NCBI GenBank assembly: GCA_963540965.1
Contig: CAUTSA010000003.1
Span: 1-64,000 of the forward strand
Direction of reading: 5' to 3'
DNA: 64,000 bases
Source: Nanosyncoccus sp963540965
GTDB taxonomy: Bacteria; Patescibacteriota; Saccharimonadia; Saccharimonadales; Saccharimonadaceae
Positions 48,112 through 57,605 of this stretch are shown here, piece after piece. A program made the position numbers and the translations under genes. Position 1 is the first letter of the stretch, and each line of letters opens with the position of its first letter. Below the pieces are notes generated by a model. That model was not told where the DNA came from and did not search any database. It saw nothing but the letters and a program-made list of their open reading frames with translations.

Positions 48112-48909
48112 ATGCTACAGAATAAAAAACACCTTGGACAAAACTGGCTCAAAAACCGACCAGTTCTTGAAGAAATCGCTGAAAGCGCAGTGATAGACAC
48201 TGATGATCCGGAAACTCCTCAGCCCCTCTGTCTTGAAATTGGCCCAGGCCTCGGTACTCTCACTAGTTCTCTGCTTCGTCGCTTTCCAAAAGTTCTTGCT
48301 GTCGAATATGATGAAAAGCTTGCCACCAACCTTCCAAATTCTTTTCCTGGTAAAAATCTCCAGGTTGTACATCAAGATTTTCTTCAATTTGATCTCAATC
48401 AAATCAAAGAGCCCTATGTTGCGGTTGGTAACATTCCTTATTACATCACCAGTCCAATCATTCAGAAATTAATTTCCGCCTCCAATCCACCAGAGAAAAT
48501 TGTTTTGCTTATGCAAAAAGAAGTCGCCGATCGCTTACTTTTGGATGTGGGGCGATATACTTATCTCACCCTTGCCGTCCTTAATTTTGCCGACGTCTAT
48601 CCAGGAGTTTTTGTCGACTGCAGCCTCTTTACGCCACCACCCAAAGTTGACTCAGCTTCTGTTATTTTAGCCCCACGCCCAGCTCCAATTGTGGGTACGG
48701 AGGTTTTACGCTTCATTAAGCAGTGTTTTATGAATCCACGTAAAAAGCTAATTACTTGTCTTCCATATATTACTCAAAAATCGCGTGAAGAAATTAAAGA
48801 GCTTTATCAAACTCTAGGTCTGGAAGAGAATTATCGCCCTGCTGATCTCACTCTTTCTGATTGGCAAAAAGTTTACGATTTTGCTAAAAAATCTAGTCCA
48901 AGTTGTTGA
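48112..48909 (+). CDS. rsmA: 16S rRNA (adenine(1518)-N(6)/adenine(1519)-N(6))-dimethyltransferase
   Basis: KsgA-type enzyme that dimethylates two adenines at the end of 16S rRNA during 30S maturation. Motifs: KKHLGQNWLKNRPVLEEI, SAM site CLEIGPGLGTLTSSLLRR, AVEYDEKLATNLP, HQDFLQFDL, and catalytic VGNIPYYITSPIIQKL. The C-terminal helical domain is present (RKKLITCLPYI). 265 residues, standard. It begins 9 nt after the Rpf-like gene stop with AGGAG in the gap, so both are in one transcript. Confidence 0.96.
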   Translation: MLQNKKHLGQNWLKNRPVLEEIAESAVIDTDDPETPQPLCLEIGPGLGTLTSSLLRRFPKVLAVEYDEKLATNLPNSFPGKNLQVVHQDFLQFDLNQIKEPYVAVGNIPYYITSPIIQKLISASNPPEKIVLLMQKEVADRLLLDVGRYTYLTLAVLNFADVYPGVFVDCSLFTPPPKVDSASVILAPRPAPIVGTEVLRFIKQCFMNPRKKLITCLPYITQKSREEIKELYQTLGLEENYRPADLTLSDWQKVYDFAKKSSPSC

Positions 48910-48976
48910 GATCGGCTAATTATGTTAAGATAAACATAAGCGTTTATCTAATATTTTATCTAATCAAAGGAACAAA

Positions 48977-50236
48977 ATGGATCCAATTCCTCATCCTCAA
49001 ACTCAAAATGATGATCATACACTAAATAAGAACCCTCTACCAACCAATAACCAGCCCACAAATCCTTCTTCGGTGGTAAATAGCACCGCCGCCCCCTCTC
49101 CTATTTCTACTGCTCCGGTTTCGCCGGTTTCTGCGGCCTCCTCTTCTCCAACCCCAGCTCCTGCAGCCTCCTCTTCTCTAGCCCCAGCTCCTACCGCTTC
49201 GCCAGAACTAGATAGTTTAATGTCCGAACTAAGTAATTATCAACCTACTACGGATGATTTGCAGCCATCTACTGGGTCAAGTGCCTCTATGGAATCGACC
49301 TCAAACACTTCACCTTCCTCGCTTGCGCCAACTGACCCCACGCTTTCTGTATCTTCTTTTTCTGCTACTCCTAGCGCATCTAATTCAGGTCTTAACTCTG
49401 ATCCGGGCCTTATGTTTGATCCAGTTCAAAGTCAGCAGAACGATTCAGCTCTAGATTCTACTCCATTTACGGCTTCTGCTCAGGTACAGTCCAGCGTCGA
49501 CATGGTCGGCGGTGAGCAAACTTCTCAGACAGCACAAACCGAAGCTAATGAAGATGATAACCAGGAGGATCAGGAGGAACAGCCTCTCGTGGCGGCCGCT
49601 CCGGCTCCCGGTTCTATTGGTAGTGCCATCTCCTATGCTGATTTTGAGAAGAAACAAGCCGAAGAAGCTGCCAAGCAGGCCAAGAATCAAAATAAACCAA
49701 AGATTAAATTGAATCGCACCATGATTTTGATTATTGCCGCTGCTGTCCTCTTTGTTATTGCTGGGATTATCTTTGCGCTGATGTTTTTGAGTGAGCCACA
49801 GAAGAAACCCACCCAAGCTGCTGGCAAGAATCAGGTCGAGAAGGCTTCTACAAAAATGCTGACCTGTGTTCGTCCGTTAAGTACCAATGAATCCTCTGAA
49901 GTCGGTGCCGCTTATGGCAACTTTGAAAGGCAGTTTACCTTTGAAAACGATAACCTTAGTGGTATTTCTGAGCATTATATCTATCAATACAATAGCGAAA
50001 ATGAGGCTGTTACTGCAAAGACCACTCTTGATGCTGGTATTAAATCTGATGATAATATTAAGGTTACAACTGAGATTAATCTCAACCAATTAAAGAAAAA
50101 AACAGCTATTTCGGGAAATAATGTAGATAACTACCTTAAGTCCTTATCTGAATTTAGCTCCATCACGAATCATGATCTAAACTCTCTCATGCTAGCCGAG
50201 AACCAAACCGGACTTTCTTGCTCCACAGTTGAGTAG
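48977..50236 (+). CDS. Membrane-anchored protein with Ser/Pro/Thr-rich cytoplasmic part
   Basis: No family recognised. 419 residues: the first 200 are Ser/Pro/Ala/Thr-rich and disordered, followed by an acidic patch (EDDNQEDQEEQ), a Lys-rich segment, and one membrane helix (about 249-272, MILIIAAAVLFVIAGIIFAL). The external domain of about 140 residues has two cysteines (TCVRP, and SCST at the end) that could form a disulphide. The layout (disordered inside, one helix, small external domain) parallels copy C near ftsK, though I see no sequence match in the external part. CAAAGGAAC precedes the ATG. A terminator follows. Confidence 0.72.
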   Translation: MDPIPHPQTQNDDHTLNKNPLPTNNQPTNPSSVVNSTAAPSPISTAPVSPVSAASSSPTPAPAASSSLAPAPTASPELDSLMSELSNYQPTTDDLQPSTGSSASMESTSNTSPSSLAPTDPTLSVSSFSATPSASNSGLNSDPGLMFDPVQSQQNDSALDSTPFTASAQVQSSVDMVGGEQTSQTAQTEANEDDNQEDQEEQPLVAAAPAPGSIGSAISYADFEKKQAEEAAKQAKNQNKPKIKLNRTMILIIAAAVLFVIAGIIFALMFLSEPQKKPTQAAGKNQVEKASTKMLTCVRPLSTNESSEVGAAYGNFERQFTFENDNLSGISEHYIYQYNSENEAVTAKTTLDAGIKSDDNIKVTTEINLNQLKKKTAISGNNVDNYLKSLSEFSSITNHDLNSLMLAENQTGLSCSTVE

Positions 50237-50255
50237 TCTCTAAAATCAATGAATT

Positions 50256-50292
50256 AAACTGAGAGGCCCCGAATGCGACCTCTCAGTTTTTA
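50256..50292 (+). terminator. Terminator after the 49.0-kb membrane protein gene
   Basis: ACTGAGAGG, 12-nt loop, CCTCTCAGT, TTTTTAT (plus-strand T run). Confidence 0.85.
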
Positions 50293-50352
50293 TACACGTT
50301 TTTTGTAGTATAATTAATAAGAAAATAATTTTAAAAAATATCAAAGGATCTC

Positions 50353-51768
50353 ATGTCTCAAGAAATTTATATTACGACGGCAATCCCGTATGTTAACGGC
50401 GCTCCTCATGTTGGGCATGCTGAGGATTATCTACTTGCTGATATCTATGCTCGCTATCAAACCATGCAGGGTAAAAATGTGCGCTTTCAGGCTGGGACTG
50501 ACGAACACGGTAATAAAATTGAAAAAAAGGCTGGGGAACAGCAGATAGATATTAAGGAATATGTTGACCAAAACTCTGCCAAATTTCAGAATTTTCTTCA
50601 GAAATTCGATATAAAATATACCGACTTTATCCGTACCACCGACCCATCCCATATTGAGCGCGTGCAGAAAATTTGGCAACGCCTAGAAAAGCATATTTAT
50701 TCTTCCAGTTATGACGGCTGGTATTGTGAGGGCTGTGAACGTTTTGTCACTCAAAAAGAGTATGAAGATAATCAGGGTGCTTGTCCAGATCATCAAGCTC
50801 CTTATCAACATCTTACAGAATCTAATTATTACTTCCGAGTCTCTGACTTTAAAGATGAAATCAAAGCCGCTATCGAGAATGGCAAGATGCAAATCCTCCC
50901 AGAATTTCGTAAGAATGAAATTCTCAAGTTACTTGAGGATGCTCCTGACGTTTCAATTTCTCGCCCGGTCGCTCATCTTAAATGGGGTATTCCAGTTCCA
51001 GGCGACGAATCTCAAGTGATGTATGTTTGGATGGATGCATTGACAAATTACATCACAATTCTTGGTTATCCAGATCAAGACATTTCAAACTACTGGCCAG
51101 CCACTGTTCAGGTGGTAGGTAAGGATATCTTGCGTTTTCATGCCATTCTTTGGCCAGCTATTCTCCTAGGGCTAGGTCTACCTCTGCCACGCACTATTCT
51201 GTCTCATGGTTTTATTCAGGTGGATGGTCAGAAAATTAGTAAAAGCCTCGGCAATGGTATTGATCCGGTCGAAGTTTTGGAAAAACATGGCATCAATGCT
51301 TTTCGTTATTTCTTCTCTAAGCACATCGATACCTTTCTTGATGCTGATTTTACGTGGGAAAAGTTCGAGAACGCCTACCGCAACGAATTAGCCAATGACT
51401 ACGGCAATCTTGTCCAGCGTCTCTCTGTACTTTGTCAGAAAAATTCAGTCGAAAAACTTGATTTTAGTTCATCTTTTGTCCCAGAATACGCTGAACTAAT
51501 GGATCGGTTCGAGTTTACTAATGCTATTAATAAGGCCTGGGGGATGATTCAAGACGTTAATCGTCATATCGAAGAGCAGAAGCCGTGGCAGCTCGCTAAA
51601 ACCGATCCTGAGCAGGCAAGAGTAAGTCTATCTGGTCTAGTTAAAGAGCTTCTAGCCGCTAATCACCACCTCAAACCTTTTCTCCCCGTTGCAGAAACAG
51701 TTGAGTCTATCTTCACCGGAAGTGGTCAGATTCTTCCTCCAGAAACTCCACTTTTTCCTAAAGACTAA
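50353..51768 (+). CDS. metG: Methionine--tRNA ligase
   Basis: Class I synthetase that charges initiator and elongator tRNA-Met. HIGH-type motif in ITTAIPYVNGAPHVGHAEDYL, WYCEGCERFVTQKEY and CPDHQ of the knuckle/zinc region, WMDALTNYITILGYP, VVGKDILRFHAILWPAILL, and KMSKS-type QKISKSLGNGIDP. The anticodon-binding helices follow (NELANDYGNLVQRL). At 471 residues it is short: there is no C-terminal EMAP/Trbp111-like dimerisation domain. AAAGGAT lies 6 nt before the ATG, and TATAAT stands near 50310. It shares a terminator with the aquaporin gene. Confidence 0.96.
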   Translation: MSQEIYITTAIPYVNGAPHVGHAEDYLLADIYARYQTMQGKNVRFQAGTDEHGNKIEKKAGEQQIDIKEYVDQNSAKFQNFLQKFDIKYTDFIRTTDPSHIERVQKIWQRLEKHIYSSSYDGWYCEGCERFVTQKEYEDNQGACPDHQAPYQHLTESNYYFRVSDFKDEIKAAIENGKMQILPEFRKNEILKLLEDAPDVSISRPVAHLKWGIPVPGDESQVMYVWMDALTNYITILGYPDQDISNYWPATVQVVGKDILRFHAILWPAILLGLGLPLPRTILSHGFIQVDGQKISKSLGNGIDPVEVLEKHGINAFRYFFSKHIDTFLDADFTWEKFENAYRNELANDYGNLVQRLSVLCQKNSVEKLDFSSSFVPEYAELMDRFEFTNAINKAWGMIQDVNRHIEEQKPWQLAKTDPEQARVSLSGLVKELLAANHHLKPFLPVAETVESIFTGSGQILPPETPLFPKD

Positions 51769-51824
51769 TTGTCTACAAAATAAAAAAGTAAGATAGTCAA
51801 AACCAATCGCTAAATCGAACCAAT

Positions 51825-51854
51825 AAAAAAATAGCCCCATCGGGCTATTTTTTT
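51825..51854. terminator. Bidirectional terminator between metG and aquaporin
   Basis: Seven A-rich bases, TAGCCC, loop CATC, GGGCTA, seven T. Confidence 0.85.
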
Positions 51855-51866
51855 ATCTATCACAAA

Positions 51867-52853
51867 TTATTTTTCGTGGCAGTGTCCATCTTTGCAGTGG
51901 TGGTGTTTTTCACACTCATCCTCGCCTGCAAGGGTGGTTGCAATGTCGCCAACGAAGAAAGCTAGTACACCAGCTACGATTGGAGCTAGGATAAAGACTA
52001 GGACTTCAAGGCCAACCTTGCTAATCAAAGTACCAAAATTCTCAGCTGAAGTTGGGAAGATCTGATACATGATTGCAACTGCTGGGTTCAAGATAAAGTT
52101 GTTTGAAATCTTGAAGAAATTGCTTGAGATTACGATTGCAAATAATACCGCAAGTACCATACCGCCACCAATGATTGCAGCGTAGGTGAAAGCACTACGA
52201 CGAGACTTATATTCTTGTGCACGATTGAAGAAGAATGCCAAAGTGAAGACACCTAAGAATTCAATCGCAAGTAATTGCCATAGGTTTGAAGCTTCAACTG
52301 CGGTTAGTGCAGGAAGATCAACCTTAGTTTCGCCAGCCATGCGGAAGGCGTTAACAATGACTAGACCAAGCCAAGCACCAACAACCTGGGCGACCATGTA
52401 TAGTACGCCACGAATTGCAGAGACGCGACGGGTTGCCATCATACCTGCAGTGATTGCTGGGTTTAAGTGTGCTCCAGAAAGGGTGAAGACGGCTAGAGTT
52501 ACACCAATTACGCCGAATAGAACATAAAGTGGCTGGTAGATGCCGAGAGTTAAGAGGAGCATTGTGATAAACATTGTTCCGATTAATTCGCCGACGAGCG
52601 CGCCCCAGATCTTTGGTGTTTTGAAAATAGTTAGAATATTTTCTTCTGGATCACCTTTTTTAGCGAAGAAATTTGCAAAAACACATTTGCTCTTTTTGTT
52701 TTCTTTCATTTTTACTTCGGCTATCTCAGTGACGATTGTTTCCGGTTCGGTTACAGTCACAACTTCTTCAACGACAGTAACTTCTGGCTTTGTATTAGTA
52801 TTTTTTGGCTTTTCCGTAGACTTTTTAGCCTTCTTGGACTTACTTGTTGCCAT
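51867..52853 (-). CDS. MIP-family channel (aquaporin/glyceroporin) with charged N-tail and His-rich C-tail
   Basis: Six-helix membrane channel for water or small neutral solutes. Both half-helix motifs are seen: SGAHLNPAITAGM (about residue 127) and NNFILNPAVAIMYQ (about 255), where the usual Arg after the second NPA is replaced by Val. ELIGTMFITMLLLTLGIYQ is the first helix. The protein is longer than usual (328): about 80 N-terminal residues rich in Lys, Thr, Glu and Val, and a C-terminal end with CEKHHHCKDGHCHEK, six His/Cys-type metal ligands or more. AAGGAGG lies 5 nt before the ATG. It is divergent from a small tail-anchored protein gene. Substrate unknown. Confidence 0.88.
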   Translation of the reverse strand: MATSKSKKAKKSTEKPKNTNTKPEVTVVEEVVTVTEPETIVTEIAEVKMKENKKSKCVFANFFAKKGDPEENILTIFKTPKIWGALVGELIGTMFITMLLLTLGIYQPLYVLFGVIGVTLAVFTLSGAHLNPAITAGMMATRRVSAIRGVLYMVAQVVGAWLGLVIVNAFRMAGETKVDLPALTAVEASNLWQLLAIEFLGVFTLAFFFNRAQEYKSRRSAFTYAAIIGGGMVLAVLFAIVISSNFFKISNNFILNPAVAIMYQIFPTSAENFGTLISKVGLEVLVFILAPIVAGVLAFFVGDIATTLAGEDECEKHHHCKDGHCHEK

Positions 52854-52939
52854 ATACCTCCTTAAGTAATATTGAATGAATTATAACACATCTGTGGTAA
52901 AATACTTAAAGTTTAATTTTCTAAAATGAAAGGTATAGG

Positions 52940-53167
52940 ATGGGAGTAATCGTACATAAAGAACAGGATAAAAATGCAGAGCTTAGTCGCCGTATTGCCG
53001 CAGACCTAAAGATAAAAGCGGAACAGACAGCCTTAAGTGCCGATCCTGATCTTGTTAATGATTCAGATTATATAAATGGATCAAAGACCACCAGTCGCTA
53101 CGGTTGGATTTGGCTCATCCTTGTTGGTCTCGCTATTCTTTCTCTAATTCTTATTGTTGTAATTTAG
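52940..53167 (+). CDS. Small tail-anchored membrane protein
   Basis: Unrecognised 75-residue protein. A charged cytoplasmic segment (KEQDKNAELSRRIAADLKIKAEQ) is followed by a single C-terminal membrane helix (about 54-75, WIWLILVGLAILSLILIVVI). GAAAGGTATAGG precedes the ATG. A TAAAAT box near 52902 could be its promoter, back to back with the aquaporin promoter. Small proteins of this shape often bind or regulate a larger membrane protein, so the aquaporin is a possible partner by position only. Confidence 0.6.
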   Translation: MGVIVHKEQDKNAELSRRIAADLKIKAEQTALSADPDLVNDSDYINGSKTTSRYGWIWLILVGLAILSLILIVVI

Positions 53168-53266
53168 AGCTTATAGGATTTGATCCATATAAACCTGGCT
53201 TAAAGTCTTAAAAACTATCTTTTCTCTTAAAAAACCTTTAAAACCAGAGTATAATAGAGTATAGAT

Positions 53267-54211
53267 ATGAAACTTACAGACCTAAAACAGGCCCTAAAAG
53301 ATCTTGGCCTTGAATATAGTAAAATTAAAGACCTCCCAGCTGAAGAGCGTAAGGCTTTTGGGCAGGAAATTAATCGTCGCAAAAATGAAATCTTAGCTCA
53401 AATCCAGGCTGAGGAAGAAAAATTAGCAGCAGTCGATATTAAACCCATCGATCTTACCGCCCCCATGGCTGAAAACTCTACTCCAAAGAAAAATAGGCGT
53501 GGCAGTAAGCATCCTCTGATGGTTGAACTTGACAAAGTAATAGATATATATTCTAATATGGGATTTGAAGTCATGGAGTCTACTCAGCTTGACGACGAAT
53601 TTCATATGTTTGAGTCTCTAAATTTCCCTGAAGGGCATCCTGCTCGTGATGGTTATGATACCTTCCGCACCAAAGAAGGTTTTATCCCTCCAGCCCATAC
53701 TTCTACCATGCAATATCGCGCGCTCACCTCTCGTCGAGATCAGCTTGAAACCGAAGGCCAGATTGCTGTAGTCATTCCTGGCCGTGTTTTTCGCAATGAA
53801 GATGTTGACGCTACTCATGAGCATACTTTTTACCAATGTGAAGGTGTTTTTGTCTCCAAAACTGCCACCATGGGGCAGATGCTCGGCGTTCTTAAAAATT
53901 TCTTCGAAACCTATTATGGTCAAACTTTAAATACTAAAACTCAGCCAGGCTACTTCCCATTTACTGAACCTTCACTCGAATTTCAGATTGAGAAGCCAAA
54001 AGCCCTCGGAGGCAAAGGTGATGGTTGGTTAGAAATGATGGGCTGCGGCATGATCCACCCTAATGTTCTAAAAACCGCTGGTATTGATCCCACTGTCTAT
54101 AAGGGTTTTGCTTGGGGCGGCGGCATTGATCGTCTTGTCATTCTCAAATATCAGCTCGATGATATTCGGTTCTTTGAATCTGGTAAACTTAATTTCTTGG
54201 AGGAATTCTAA
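53267..54211 (+). CDS. pheS: Phenylalanine--tRNA ligase alpha subunit
   Basis: Catalytic subunit of the alpha2-beta2 enzyme. A short N-terminal coiled coil (residues 1-60), then the class II catalytic domain: HPLMVELDKVIDIYSNMGFEVM, FRTKEGFIPPAHTSTMQYRAL (motif 1 area), IPGRVFRNEDVDATHEHTFYQCEG (motif 2), GYFPFTEPSLEFQI, WLEMMGCGMIHPNVL and FAWGGGIDRLVILKYQLDDIR (motif 3). 314 residues, slightly short at the N-terminus. TATAAT (53250-53255) is 11 nt from the ATG. The stop overlaps the pheT start by one base (TAATG). Confidence 0.97.
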   Translation: MKLTDLKQALKDLGLEYSKIKDLPAEERKAFGQEINRRKNEILAQIQAEEEKLAAVDIKPIDLTAPMAENSTPKKNRRGSKHPLMVELDKVIDIYSNMGFEVMESTQLDDEFHMFESLNFPEGHPARDGYDTFRTKEGFIPPAHTSTMQYRALTSRRDQLETEGQIAVVIPGRVFRNEDVDATHEHTFYQCEGVFVSKTATMGQMLGVLKNFFETYYGQTLNTKTQPGYFPFTEPSLEFQIEKPKALGGKGDGWLEMMGCGMIHPNVLKTAGIDPTVYKGFAWGGGIDRLVILKYQLDDIRFFESGKLNFLEEF

Positions 54212-56709
54212 TGCTTATTTCGCTTAATGCACTAAAACGTTATGTTAAAATCCCAGATTCTCTCTCTACCGAAGAACTGATGAAACTCATCGGCTCTCGT
54301 TTGGTTGAGGTTGAGGGAACTGAAAAACTAGCTGAAAAATATCAGAAGATCTACGTTGCTAAAGTTGTCAGTTGCACTGATATCCCGGATACTCATCTTC
54401 ATCTCTGTGAAGTTGACGCAGGTCCAATCAATCAAGAGTTCGGAAAGTTAGAGAATGGTTTAATTCAGGTTGTCTGTGGTGCGCCCAATGTCCGTGCAGG
54501 TCTTAATGTAGTTTGGCTTGCTCCTGGAGCCATTGTCCCGACTACTTTTGGTACCGAAAATTTTCAATTATCAGTTCGTAAACTCCGTGGCTATGAAAGC
54601 TATGGCATGATTGCTGGCGCTGACGAGCTTGGTTTTGGCACTGACCACAAATATATTGCTGAGCTTTCATCTGATTTGGCCCAACCTGGTACACCTATCA
54701 CTGAGGCACTAGATTTAAACGACCTAATTATTGATATTGAAAATAAATCTCTCACGCATCGTCCAGACACTTTTGGTTTGATTGGTTTTGCACGTGAAGT
54801 TGCCGGTATCCTTGGGCAGCCATTTGAAAACCCTGCAATCTTTGAAGGCGATCTAGCCGCACAATCTGATTTTATTCTTGCGCATTCTGGTAATGCATCA
54901 GATCTCAAGAGCCCCAGTATTGAAATTCAGGATCAACTATTATGCCCTCGTTATTCCTGTGTTATTGTTGATCAATCCCAGTTTAATCTTAACCATCAAC
55001 CTGTCGATTTTGAGCGTATTCTCACTAAAGACGGTGTCTTCCTTTATAAAGCTGGTATGCGACCTGTTTCGCCAATTGTTGATGCAACAAACCTCACCAT
55101 GCTTGAGACCGGTCAGCCTCTACATGCTTTTGATTATGACAAATTTATTGCCATCGGTGGTACCGATTCCCCAAAAATCATTGTACGTGCTGCCAGGGAA
55201 GGTGAAAAAATCACTTTAATTGATGATACTGAAGTCGAACTTAATCCAAACGACATTGTGATCACCTCCAATGATATCCCAGTTGCCCTAGCTGGCGCCA
55301 TGGGTGGCAAAAACACTGAAATTGATGCAAACACTAAGCGTATTCTTATAGAATCTGCCACTTTCAGTCTCTATAACCTACGCAAAACTCAAATGGCTCA
55401 CGGTATTTTCTCTGAAGCTATTACACGTTTCACTAAAGGCCAACCAGTCTTTGGTACAGTACCAGCATTGAAGTCCTGTCTAGAAAAACTCGGTATTAAA
55501 GATACTTCTAATCTCATATTTGCCGACTGTCTTGCTCAAAGCCCCGCTCAGCAAATCATTAAACTTGACCTCAATGACCTTAATCAAACACTGGGTTCCA
55601 ATTTTACGCTAGAGCAAGTTAAACAAACGCTCTCTAATGTTGGTTTTGTAGTAGATATTCTCTCGGATAATCAGTCCTTAAATATTACTACTCCGCTATG
55701 GCGTACCGACATCCATATTAAAGAGGATCTCTACGAGGAGGTTGGCCGTCTCAATGGTTTTGATAACATTCCGCAAACTCTTCCACTCCGCTCTTTCAAA
55801 GGTAGCCCAAAAAATCAGCTTTTTGCCCTCAAGAGCGAAATCCGCAACATCCTTTCAGATCAGCAGGGCGCCAATGAGCTTCTCACCTATAGCTTCGTTT
55901 CGCAAAATCTTCAGCAAAAAGTAGGTGAAGATATCGCTGATAGTTATGAAATTAGTAATTCTATCTCTCCAGAGCTCCAATGCTTTAGGCAGTCCATAAC
56001 TCCAAGCCTACTCGAGAAGGTTTATGAGAATCAAAGGGCTGGATATAAGGATTTTATTCTCTATGAAATGAACCAAGTCGCCAAGCGCTCCTTTGGCTTT
56101 CTTGCGGATCAAACTCCAAAGCTCGAATCGCATCTCTCAATCTGTCTTGAGGGTGATTTCTATCGAAATAAAGAACTCTGTCTCGCCCTTGGCGCTCGTC
56201 TCGGTCTTGAATTTAAGTTTGTCGAATATCAGAAGCAGCAATATCCATATTTTGAGCCACTCCACTCAGTCTGTATTCAGCTTGGTCAAGAAATCATTGG
56301 TTGTCTTGGTGAGATTAAACATTCTATACTTAAAAAATTTAAACTAAAAGAGGTCTCCGCCCTTGAATTAAATCTTGAATCATTACTTAATGCCCCACGG
56401 ATCTTGCGTGGCGCACAAAAGATCAGTCGCTTCCCATCCGTCTCGCGTGATCTCACTATTAAGACTCCAGACACCGTTTCTTATGCTGTTCTTGAACAGG
56501 AAATTATACGTGCTCTCACTCAAGATTCTCTGATTCATACTTTAGAGCCAGTCTCCATCTATCGACCATCAGAAAACGATACGTCCAGAAACTGTAGTTT
56601 TCATTTAAGCTTTGCCAGTACGGTAAAAACTATGAGTGCAGATGAAATCTCTGCTATAATGAAACAAATTGAACAAAATATTACAGCGCTCGGTGCTGAG
56701 ATTATCTAA
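54211..56709 (+). CDS. pheT: Phenylalanine--tRNA ligase beta subunit
   Basis: Editing and tRNA-binding subunit. Domain order: N-terminal SLNALKRYVKIPDSLS, EMAP-like tRNA-binding domain (VAKVVSCTDIPDTHLHLCEVD, QVVCGAPNVRAG), the B3/4 editing domain, B5 region, RTDIHIKEDLYEEVGRLNGFDNIP, the catalytic-like core, and C-terminal FDX-ACB (SRFPSVSRDLTIKTPDTVSY, FHLSFASTVKTMSADEI). 832 residues, standard. Translationally coupled to pheS. Confidence 0.97.
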   Translation: MLISLNALKRYVKIPDSLSTEELMKLIGSRLVEVEGTEKLAEKYQKIYVAKVVSCTDIPDTHLHLCEVDAGPINQEFGKLENGLIQVVCGAPNVRAGLNVVWLAPGAIVPTTFGTENFQLSVRKLRGYESYGMIAGADELGFGTDHKYIAELSSDLAQPGTPITEALDLNDLIIDIENKSLTHRPDTFGLIGFAREVAGILGQPFENPAIFEGDLAAQSDFILAHSGNASDLKSPSIEIQDQLLCPRYSCVIVDQSQFNLNHQPVDFERILTKDGVFLYKAGMRPVSPIVDATNLTMLETGQPLHAFDYDKFIAIGGTDSPKIIVRAAREGEKITLIDDTEVELNPNDIVITSNDIPVALAGAMGGKNTEIDANTKRILIESATFSLYNLRKTQMAHGIFSEAITRFTKGQPVFGTVPALKSCLEKLGIKDTSNLIFADCLAQSPAQQIIKLDLNDLNQTLGSNFTLEQVKQTLSNVGFVVDILSDNQSLNITTPLWRTDIHIKEDLYEEVGRLNGFDNIPQTLPLRSFKGSPKNQLFALKSEIRNILSDQQGANELLTYSFVSQNLQQKVGEDIADSYEISNSISPELQCFRQSITPSLLEKVYENQRAGYKDFILYEMNQVAKRSFGFLADQTPKLESHLSICLEGDFYRNKELCLALGARLGLEFKFVEYQKQQYPYFEPLHSVCIQLGQEIIGCLGEIKHSILKKFKLKEVSALELNLESLLNAPRILRGAQKISRFPSVSRDLTIKTPDTVSYAVLEQEIIRALTQDSLIHTLEPVSIYRPSENDTSRNCSFHLSFASTVKTMSADEISAIMKQIEQNITALGAEII

Positions 56710-56740
56710 TACAAATACCGAGAAAAACTAAAGGAGGTTT

Positions 56741-57463
56741 ATGCAAGAAAAAGAATTAAAGACCAGTTTAGGTCAACGTATCGTAATTGGGGTGATTGCC
56801 GTTCTGCTCCTGTCTTCTACGATCGCAATTTATGCCTTGATCGTACTTAATGGTGAAAAGAACAAGCAGACTTCTTCCACCAAAAAGGAAGAACTTGCAG
56901 TAGTCACTAAAGAGCTCTCTGCTAAACAAGACGAGCTAAAATCTGCTTCCGATAAAATGTCGAAGCAATATTTTGATACACTTGCCTCTTTTCGTAATAA
57001 GATCAAAGCCTATAATGGCACTTCTGTAGAGGATGCCGGCCTCAAAACCTTTGATCTAAAAAATGGTACTGGTGCTGAAATCACCGATAAAACCACTGCA
57101 TACTATGCTTATTATGTTGGTTGGTGTGCCAATGAATCTGTTTTTGACTCCTCCTTTGACGATGCCAAGAATCCAAAGAGTCTTAAGGAGCCGCTTGCAG
57201 TCACCAACCCAAATAGTTTGATTGCCGGCTGGTCTGAGGGGATCAAGGGTATGCGTTTTGGAGGTGTTCGCGAGATTGATATTCCAAGTCCACTCGCCTA
57301 TGGTAGTGAACGTGAAATCTGTGGTAGTAAAAACTCCCCACTCAAATTCCTAGTTCTTCCGATCGAAGTCTCCGAAGACTATAAGAAACTTTCCACTGAG
57401 TATAACCAAATCTACGTTAAGTATCGTAAACTTCAGTCTGAAATCAATAGTATCGGCGCCTAA
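56741..57463 (+). CDS. Membrane-anchored FKBP-type peptidyl-prolyl isomerase
   Basis: Probable folding helper outside the membrane. One membrane helix near the N-terminus (about 13-33, IVIGVIAVLLLSSTIAIYAL), a coiled coil (KKEELAVVTKELSAKQDEL), then an FKBP domain: GTGAEITDKTTAYYAYYVGW, VFDSSFDD, SLIAGWSEGIKGMRFGGVREIDIP, SPLAYGSE. A Cys pair (WCANES and EICGSK) is unusual for FKBP and could form a disulphide. A second coiled coil closes the 240-residue protein. AAAGGAGGTTT precedes the ATG. It follows pheT by 31 nt and may be read from the same transcript. Confidence 0.85.
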   Translation: MQEKELKTSLGQRIVIGVIAVLLLSSTIAIYALIVLNGEKNKQTSSTKKEELAVVTKELSAKQDELKSASDKMSKQYFDTLASFRNKIKAYNGTSVEDAGLKTFDLKNGTGAEITDKTTAYYAYYVGWCANESVFDSSFDDAKNPKSLKEPLAVTNPNSLIAGWSEGIKGMRFGGVREIDIPSPLAYGSEREICGSKNSPLKFLVLPIEVSEDYKKLSTEYNQIYVKYRKLQSEINSIGA

Positions 57464-57517
57464 GTTTTTATAAAAATTCTACAGCACTAAGTTAGCCACA
57501 TATTACCCCTCCCTATA

Positions 57518-57546
57518 TTGACAAATAAGCAATAGTATTATATAAT
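57518..57546 (+). promoter_or_regulatory. Full consensus promoter of the 57.6-kb orphan gene
   Basis: TTGACA (57518-57523), 17 nt, TATAAT (57541-57546): the best match to the housekeeping consensus in the window. The leader holds TCCGC-acaaa-GCGGA and then AAAAGGAGGGG 4-5 nt before the ATG at 57606. Confidence 0.9.
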
Positions 57547-57605
57547 AAAAAAGTAACTATTGTATCCGCACAAAGCGGAAGTTTGTACCTTAAAAGGAGG
57601 GGTAT

